64,000 bases of DNA, taken from Semisulcospira habei (taxonomy: Eukaryota > Mollusca > Gastropoda > Semisulcospiridae). How positions within the stretch are numbered: position 1 is the stretch's first letter; each line of letters begins with the position of its first letter. The notes under the pieces were generated by a model. The model worked only from the letters and a program-made list of their open reading frames with translations. It searched no databases and was not told where the DNA came from. Positions 24,101 to 33,100 of this stretch are shown one piece after another. Where the stretch lies: positions 166,987,501 through 167,051,500 of the forward strand of contig BTPG01000002.1 of NCBI GenBank assembly GCA_036245525.1. Direction: 5' to 3'. The position numbers and the translations under genes were made by a program.

Positions 24101-27100
24101 GGCTGCTCTGGCTTTACCGATTCGTGCTCTGACATCTGCATCAGTGCCGCCTTTTTTGTCTATGATGCTCCCAAGATAGGTGAAGGACTCCACTTCCTCC
24201 AACGGGGTGCCAGCAAGCAAGACTGGTTCTTCCCTGGTTGCGTTCAGCCTCATTGTCTTTGTTTTCTGTTTGTGAATGGTGAGGCCCACTTGGGATGAGA
24301 TGTCAGCAAGCCTCGTGGTCTTGTCCTGCATTTGTTGATGAGTGTGGGACAGTAATGCCAAGTCGTCTGCAAAATCGAGGTCGTCAAGCTGTGTCCACAG
24401 TGTCCACTGTATTCCACTTCGTCTGTGCTCTGTGGTCATCTTCATGACCCAGTCTATGGCCAGTAGGAAGAGGAACGGAGACAGCAGACACCCCTGCCTG
24501 ACACCAGTTCTGACCTGGAGCTCCCTGGTAAACTGCCCTTCGTGGATCACGCGACATGTCATGCCATCATAGCTGCTCTTGATCAGGCGGACGAGCTTTG
24601 TGGGTACACCGTAGTGTCGTAGGAGTTTCCACAGAGTCTCTCGGTCCACGCTGTCAAATGCTTTCTCATAATCCACAAAGTTGACGTACAGCGGGGAGCT
24701 CCACTCCAGAGACTGTTCCACGATGATGCGGAGAGTGGCGATCTGGTCTGTACATGATCGGTTCTTCCTGAATCCTGCTTGCTGGTCTCTCAGCTGGGGG
24801 TCAACGGAGCTCTTCATTCTCTCTAGGATGATCCTGTTAAAGACCTTTCCTGGTACTGACAGCAAGTTGATTCCTCTGTAGTTGGAACACTTGCTGAGGT
24901 CGCCTTTCTTGGGAAGCTTGATTAGGTACCCCTCCTTCCAGTCAGCCGGCATCACCTCCTCTTCCCAGATCTTTCCAAACAGTGGGTACAGCATCTCCAC
25001 TGTTGTCTCTCGGTCTGCTTTCAGAGACTCCGCTGGGATGCCATATGGCCCTGCTGCTTTGCCATTCTTCAAAAATGCCACTGCTTTTCTGATCTCTTCC
25101 CGGCTGGGTCTGTCACAGCTGATGGGTAGGTCGGTCTCTGCCGGCTGGATGTCTGGTGGGTCGGGTGGGCAGGTCTGTTCAGTAACTCTTCAAAATACTC
25201 AGCCCATCTGTCGAGTTGGTCTGCTCTGTCTGCAATAGGCTTGCCTTCTTTGTCTTTTACTGGTCTTTCTGTATGGCCATACTTGCCCGACAATCTTCTG
25301 GTAATGTCGTAGAGCTGTTTCATGTTGCCGCTGCCTGCTGCCTTTTCTGCCTCTGCTGCCAGGCTGTCTGTGTAGGCCCTCTTGTCTGCCCTGATACTCC
25401 TCTTCACCTCGCGGTTGGCTTCCGAGTATTCCTCCTGTGCCCTTGCTTTGGCTGCTCTCGTGCGACTGTTGTTGACAACTGCTTTCTTCTGCTTCCTCAC
25501 TTCTATCTTCTTCAAGGTCTGTGCCGACAGCCAGTCCTTGTGATAGTGTTTCCTGAACCCTACAGTGTCTTTGCAGGTTGAGTTCAGCGCCTCTCTAACT
25601 GCCTTCCACTGCTGCTCTGTGGTGACTGCCTCTTCATTTACTAGCTCCTGTAGCGCTTGAAACCGGTTGGACAGCACCAGTTTGAACTCTTCTCTAACTC
25701 CAGTTTCTCTCAGGAGGCCTACATTATAGCGCTGTCTTCTTGTTGTCTCTGTGCGGCTTTTCTTTAGCTTGAGCTTCATTCTTAAGGTAAGCAGATGGTG
25801 GTCTGAGGCGACATCTGCTCCCCTCCTCACTCGAACATCTTGAAGGGATCTTCTAAATTTCTTGCTAATGCAGATATGGTCTATTTGGTTCTCTGTTGTA
25901 TGGTCAGGTGAGACCCAAGTTGCTTTGTGTATTCTTCTGTGTGGGAAGATGCTGCCTCCAATGACAAGTCGGTTTAGAACACAAAAGTCTACAAACCTCT
26001 CCCCGTTCTCACTCATCTCCGAGCCTAGTCCCTGTCTCCCCATCACCTCTTCGTATCCGGTGTTGTCCTCCCCTATTTTGGCATTAAAATCGCCCATGAC
26101 GATGGTGATGTCTCGCTCCGAATCTAATGATAGGCCTGCCTGAATTTGTTTAAGAAATTGCTTTAATTGGTAATTTAATTCAGTAAACTCGTTACATTTG
26201 TGATTCTGTGTAGGGTTTCATTTAATTTTTTTAAATTTCACCTTGTGTATGCAACTGCTGAGTACTGCAAGGGTGGCCAAATGTTGGGGACCTAACCCAA
26301 TTAACCCCACAGCCATATTTTGGAGGTGTCACCTAACGACCATGTGCCAGTTACAGGAGATGGATCGACCATGATTATTCAAGGGTAGTGCCAGATTAAC
26401 TTGGCGCTTATGACAAAAACCATTACTGACCTGCAAGGGGTAACACTTTTTGGATCACACCCGAAGCAAAAGTGAGTATGTTTTGGGCCAGTGGTCGTCC
26501 GTGGTAAACTTTAACGTTGGCAATTTCTCGGAGACTATTCAAGCCACAGTCTTCAAACTTGACCCAAGGATACTTTGTGGCAAGACCTTTCTAAACATAC
26601 CAATTAGAGTGACCTCTCGCAAAGGTGAAGGTGACGGGGGATCAGGAAAAAATGGCTATTTTGGACTTATTTCCTGAGCTCTTGTGACCCATGACCTTTC
26701 CGAGGGATCAACCAAATTAGTATGCAAAGAAAGGTGCTTGAAGTTGTGAATAGTATTTGTGAAAAAAATAAATAATGTCAAATATAGCTATTTTGGACAA
26801 TTTTGACAAAAGATGTTTTTTCTCAAATACTATTCACAACTTCAAACCCAAACTTGGTACAGAGATACCTGATGGTAAGGCCTTTCTATGCATACTAATA
26901 CTAATTTCGTTGATACTTCGGAAAGGTCAAAGGAGCTCAGGAAATAGGCCCCAAATCGCCATATTTTGACAAAAGATGTTTGTTTCCTCAAAAACATTAC
27001 CGATGCCATTACTACATGGAACAACCTATAGCTAGCGTAATTTTTGCCCAAAAACTTACGATGTGTACCCTTAGAGCCAGGGGAGGCCACCAAGGGTACC

Positions 27101-30100
27101 ATGGTCTAGTACCCGGGTAGCCTCCCTTACCCCGCCGACAGGTGAGCGCCAGCTCACTACCAATCCAACCAGTTCTTTCCTTTAGCTTGCAGCGTGCAGA
27201 CGCGTCTGCTTAGCCCTCTGCTTCTAACTTGGCTATGTAGTGGTCGGCTTGCTTAGCCTTCTGTCTTGCTACCTAGCCTGTGTCTTGGAGCTTCTGCTTT
27301 GTGTGCCCTTCGGAAAAGAGATTAGAAGAGAGAAAGGATCGTTCGTAGTCTCTGCGCTGTGACTTTCAGAGACGGAATAGACTTGGTGTGAGCGAGAGAA
27401 CCGATTCAGTGCGCTTCGTTCCCGGCCGGTGCTTTACCATGCCTTGGAACTTTCTGGCCGTCTGTGTACCGTCGGCTGTGTTGGTTCAAGAGTACTTAGA
27501 CTTTGACAGTGCACTTCGTTCCCGGCCTGTGCTTTCGCCTTGCCTTGGAACTTTCTGGCCTTGTGTGTACCGTCGGCTGTGTGTGGTTCAAGTGTTCTTG
27601 GACTTGCAGTGAGATTCGTTCACGGCCGGTGTTCGCCTTGCCTTGGACCTCTGACCTTGGGTGTACCGGCGGCTGTGTATGGTTCAAGTGTACTTGGACC
27701 TTCGACAGTGAGCTTCGTTCCCGGCCTGTGCTTCGCTTTGCCTTGGAACTTCGGTCCTTGTGTGTACCGACGGCTGTGTTGGTTCAAGCGTTGGCCTTCA
27801 ACGGTGAACTCTGTTCCGGCGGGTGCTTCGCTTGCCTTGGAACTTCTGACCTTGTGTGTGCCGTCGGCTGTGTTGGGTCAGATTTAGTCCTTTGTCAGGA
27901 CCTTCGACTTCGTTCGTGTGGCTTCGTTCCCGGCCTGCGCGTCGCCCGCTGTGGCTTAGAAGTGGGTGTCACGGGTGCTTCTTGCGTCGCCGCCGGAAGA
28001 TAGGTCCCTGGGCCGTGGGGCTGGCCTTCGTCCCGCCTGGGAGCGCTGTCCTGCTTCGGTTCAGCGGCTTGAGTGTTACGTCGGCTTCGCCGGTCAAGTT
28101 CGCCAGTGGTGCGCCCGGGACCTTTGTCGCGGACCCAGCCTTCCTCTTCTGGATGCTTCTGGGCCTCTACCGCGTGGGCGTTTCTTCTTCAACTACAGGT
28201 GCTACCTTCCCCTGTCCCTTGCGAGTTGTCCAGGTAAGGTCTCAATTTTTGCCAGCGCCGCGCCTCTGGCGGCGTGCGCCGGCATCCTTGCTTTTTCGTT
28301 GTTTTTTGGGAAAGCGATATGGCTCTAAACAGGATAGTGGGGAAGGGTGGAAGTGTGCACGGTTTTTCAGGGGACCGCGGTGAGATGGCCTTAGTCGCCT
28401 GCTCGGCGTTATACCCTTATAACTAACTAGTTTCGGGGAACGTGGCCCTCTCCTAGGACCAGTCGCTTCGTTGTTTTTCACTATGTTGCAGTGCTCAAGC
28501 CCGCATCTGCACACCATCTGGCGACTGGCAGTGGCCGAGTTACAAGCATGCGATCTACCTCCCCGGCGCTGGCTACGCTTCGGGACCCTCCCGTGATGTC
28601 TGCGCTCTGGGTAGAGGACCTTGGCACTCCCAGTGGCGGAGCCTACGGCGTGGCAGTCCGCCCGCCCCCGCAAGCATGCTTCGGCCCCGGATTCAGCAGG
28701 AACACACTTCGCTGCCGTTGGGGGACGGCAGACAAGGCTCCCCCCTTGCGCACCCACTCTCTCGAGTCAGGTCCGCAGCGAGTCCGCTCGCCCCGCTCTG
28801 CGGAAAACAACCCCAACATTCTACGTTGGGGGACGCCTTGATCCCCCCTTGCGCACCAGCTCGCTCGAGCCAGGTCCGCAGCGAGCTAGCTCGCCCCGCC
28901 TTGCGGAACCCAAGCCTCACAAGACCTCTGGCAGAACTGAATGCTGCTTCCCTCTGCTTGCGACTCCGGGTTCGCGACCGCCTGGACTCGGCGCCTCGCC
29001 CCTCGCCTGCGGACGCCCCCCTGGTTTCGGCGTCCTACAGCCCGGACCCGCAGCCCTGCGTCTTCGGTTCTCGCCTTCTCTTCGCTCGTCGCTTCAGCTT
29101 CGCGGATGTCGCCCTCCTCGTCGGCCTCCTGTGCTGCTCGCCTCCGGCGTCGTCCCTTCCCCCCCCCCCCCCCCGTCCCCGGCACCCTTTCCCCTCCCTC
29201 CCCGCTCCCCTCCCCCTTCACGCCGTCGGCCACGGGTTCCTCCTTCCTTCGTACGGACGCTCCTCTCGTCGGTCTTGCCTTCCGCGCCTGCTCAGGCCGC
29301 TCGCCCTGGTCTTGCCTCGTCTGACAGCGGCTTCCGCCTCTCCAGCTCCTGGTGCGTCGGCCTCCTGCTCTGCCCATCGATGTGGATCGCCGCCTTCGAC
29401 TCGCTTCGGCGGATTCTGCCTCGGCTCCCCCCGTTCTACCTCCGGGTGTTCTCTTCTACGTCCTTGACCCTGCGTCCAGGACGCCCAGGACGGAGTCTCT
29501 TCCCTCGCTCGACGCACTGCACCTCTACTGTCTCGCGTCTTCTCAAGCTGACGCCTTCCCCGTCGCCCACTTGGACGTGGTTCTCCCCCCTAGAGGTTCG
29601 TCCCGGCCACGCCCCGAGGTTCAAGGGTTCGGGTCTCCTTCTCCGCCTCTGCGACAGGATCCAGGCTCCGACGCGGGTTCTTCGTCGCCGTCACTCGCCG
29701 GTCGGTGGATTGGACATCGCCTTCCGCGCAGCTGGACGCCGGACATGCACAGGCCTTGCTTCTGCCTCGCCGCAGTGGTTCCTGCCGATCAGCAGCAGCT
29801 GGTGGATTCGTGCCTGGCGCCGTTGCTTCCTCCCTGTCGGATTCGGACGACGTTCCCCTCCGCGACGCTCTCGCCTGTGCTGGATCCCTCGACTTGGCCA
29901 AGCGAGCACTTGTCTACCTGGAGCTGGCTCTTCTCCTTCTCGCCGCTGTTCGGGCCCCTCCTTGCTCTGGCTGTGGAGAGGAAGTTTCGCCTCCTAGCGG
30001 CGTGTCAACGCTTGGGTCTTCGATGCGCCGACGCCGCGCCTACTGTGCTCGTCGTCCCCCCCTACCTCCTGCTGGACCTACGGAGACAGCTGCGACAGGC

Positions 30101-33100
30101 TCCGCTCGACATCCCCTTCTTCGGTCCTGGCAGTTGGTGAAGGATGCGTTGAGATTCTTCGTCGGCCCACTTCACCTCCTCCCGCTTCCAGCCACCCGGA
30201 TCGCCGGACCCGATGGACACCCGCCCTTCCAGAGTCGCTGACCTTTTCTGCGCGTCTTTGCCGCCCGCCGCGCTCGCCCACCCCCCGACTCCGCCTCTGC
30301 CCCCTGCCTGGCCTGGCACGGCCACTGGCGGTACCCGACCTCGCCTTCAGCTTGGCACGAGTTCCTAGCGGCGCCTCCCTCCTTCGAGACTGCTGAGCCT
30401 TCGCGCCGAGGTCCCTCCCTTGAGCTTCCCTGTCTGCCGGGATTTAGCGGGCGCCCACACTCTCGTTCCAGTGCTTCCAGTTCCAGACGCTTCTGCGCTT
30501 AACTTCGACGGTGTCCCGACCGTTCCGCCGTCGCCCGCAGCCTCCGCTGGGTCTTCGGCCGTCTCTTGGTCGGCGTCTGCAAAGCCACGGCCACGCGGAC
30601 TTCGTCGAGCCTTCCTCGATCTTGTCGACGATCTGCTCCGGCGCCTCCGGTCGGCTCCCTCCCGGGAACAGCTACGAGACGCCTCCTGGACTCCTCGACA
30701 CCTGCGGCTTCATAGTCTTAGGCACCTTGGTTCTCGCTCTGTCCCGCCGCTTCGCTCGCCGTGGTTGGAGTTCCTGACGGATCTCGTCGAGTGTGACTCC
30801 CGGAACTGAGGACCCAGAAGTTGGCGAACCTGGCGCGTCTTGGTGCACCGCAGGAGACAGTCTCTGCCAGACACTGGTTGCAGCTCTGGCCTAGTGAGCA
30901 CTGCTGCGGATCTCCTTCCCCTTGGTCGGTTCTGGTTGCACCCGCTTCCCCTTCACCTACTCCTTCGCTGGCGCCCTCGACCGGAGACATCGAGGCTCCC
31001 TTCGGCGGTCCCTGGCAGTCTTGCGCCTGGAGTCCCTCTCCTCGCCTTCCCCCCCAGTTGTCCCTTGCGTTGACGCCAGTCGTTACGGCTGGGGTGCGCT
31101 CCTGCTGCCGACGTGCCACGGCTTCCGGCAGCTGCCTTCCGGTCCTTGCGGTCAAGCCTTCAACTGGTTGGAGTTTCAGGCGATTCGGCTGCTCTCCTCC
31201 CTTGGAGACCGACTTCGGACATCAGGACCTGATCGTCGTTCCGACTAGTCCTCTGGCATGTCCTACGTTCGGAAGCAGGACGGGACCTGCTCCCCTTCCT
31301 CTGCCTTCTTACCGGTGCCGCCGTGGGTGCAGGATCGCCGCGTCTCTCCCGAGCGAGATACTTCACGGCCACCTGCTTGTCCTTGCGGGCTTCCCCTCCC
31401 GGAACGGTCTCCGTCTCCGCACCAAGTGAGGAGTAAGAGGAAGAGACGCTTCGCCCGGTCGTCACCCGGATGTTCTGCGCCACGTGGGAGCCCCCCTCCC
31501 CCCTCTTCGTCCTTCGCGACAGGGTGGGACCTTCAGCTCCCCCTCCTCGTCTCAACCGTCCCGAAACCCCTAGCCTGGGCGGCCGTTGCGCTACCCCTCT
31601 CTGGGACGGCCTCTGCGCTTCCACTTACCCTCCCTCAGTCCTTGTCCCCAAGGTGCTTCTCTAGCGCAGGGATGCTACGCGATCCGGTTGCTGGGAGCGC
31701 CGTTCTGCTGGACCAGACCCTGCGCTCCTGATCCTGGCCACGGGCCCCTCACTCCGGCTTCCTGCTCCTCGCACGATGCTCTAGCTTCCGCGCCAGGCGC
31801 TCTCCTTCCGTGCTCTGGGAGACTCCTGCTACACGCTTGGAGTTTGGATGGCAAGCCCTCGCCGCTGGAATTCTCGAGTGAGGCAGTGACAGCTATCGCT
31901 TCAGGCCGTGGATCCTCGACCCTGCGTGTCTAAGAGGAAAGGTGGAGAGTTCTGGGACCTTGGTGCGTCCTCCGTTGCCTCTCCACTACCGATCTGACTT
32001 CCCGCCGCTGGCGGAGTTCTTCCTGGCTTCGCCGAACAGCACTTGACACCAATCACCTCAGGGGTTACCTCTATGATCGCCGACGCTTACCGGCGCCAGG
32101 GCCGAGCGGAACACCTTGCCCCTCGTCGGCACACAGTGACCTGCCCTCCGCTCCCTGATCCCGCGCTGGGATCTACCCTGGATACTCTTCTGGATGAACG
32201 CTAGCGTACGAGCCGCTTCCCCTAGCAAGCCTGGCCGACGCTACACGAAGACTGGCTTCTGCTCACCGTAGCCACACCCTCCAGATTGAGCGAGCTGCCC
32301 GCGCCTTCCGCGCCCCCGCCTGACTGCAGTGCAGGTCGGATGACCCCGTGCAGCTACTATCGGACTCGGCCTTCCTGGCCCTGAACCAGTCCCCGCTGAC
32401 AGCCCCACAGGTGATCACTGTCCGATCGCTTACGCCGATCGACCCCTACGAGGAAGTCAGACAACACGTCCCGCTGGGAGCCTTACGTGTGTACCTACGC
32501 CGTACCAAGCCGCTACGCCAGGGACGCACCCGCCTCCTTTGTTTTCTCTGTCCCCAGGTAGACAGTCATCTCAGCCCAGACGATCTTCCTGGCTAGATGG
32601 GTGATGTGCTCCGCCTACCAGGACCTCTGCCCCGACGCTGTCTAACGGCTACTCTTCCGGGCCCATGAGGTCAGAGCCATGGCTGCTAGCGTCACGTTTG
32701 CCNNNNNNNNNNNNNNNNNNNNCGCTACTGCGCTGTCCGAGACATGGTGGCTGCCGTAGGCTGGCGGACTGAGTCGACCTTCACCCGGTTTTACCTCCGA
32801 AACCTGGCTGGCCAGCGAGAGAACCTGGCCCTGGTGGGGGACATCGAGGTGGCGCAACACTCCCTCCCGGCATCTTGGTGCCGTTGGTAACCTTTAGCTA
32901 AAATTGTCGGGAGTTTGCTCTGGGACGGGCGGGTCTGGCTAGCTTGTGGGGTTACAAGTTTTGCGGCATCCCCCTCCTGTTTGCTATTCTCCCATGTAGT
33001 CATGGCATCGGTAATGTTTTTGAAGAAACAAATGAATTTTTCTTTAAAATGTACTTTTTCGAAAAATACTTACCGATGCCATGACTCGGATGGCCCTCCC

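Noticed and set aside
26133..26215. Extension of the LINE ORF upstream of 26120
   Set aside because: The frame stays open by chance, but the target duplication at 26121-26132 marks the true truncation point.
28621..29997. 458-codon open frame in element D
   Set aside because: Out of phase with the gag block at 29352 that aligns with element A, and shows no conserved motif.
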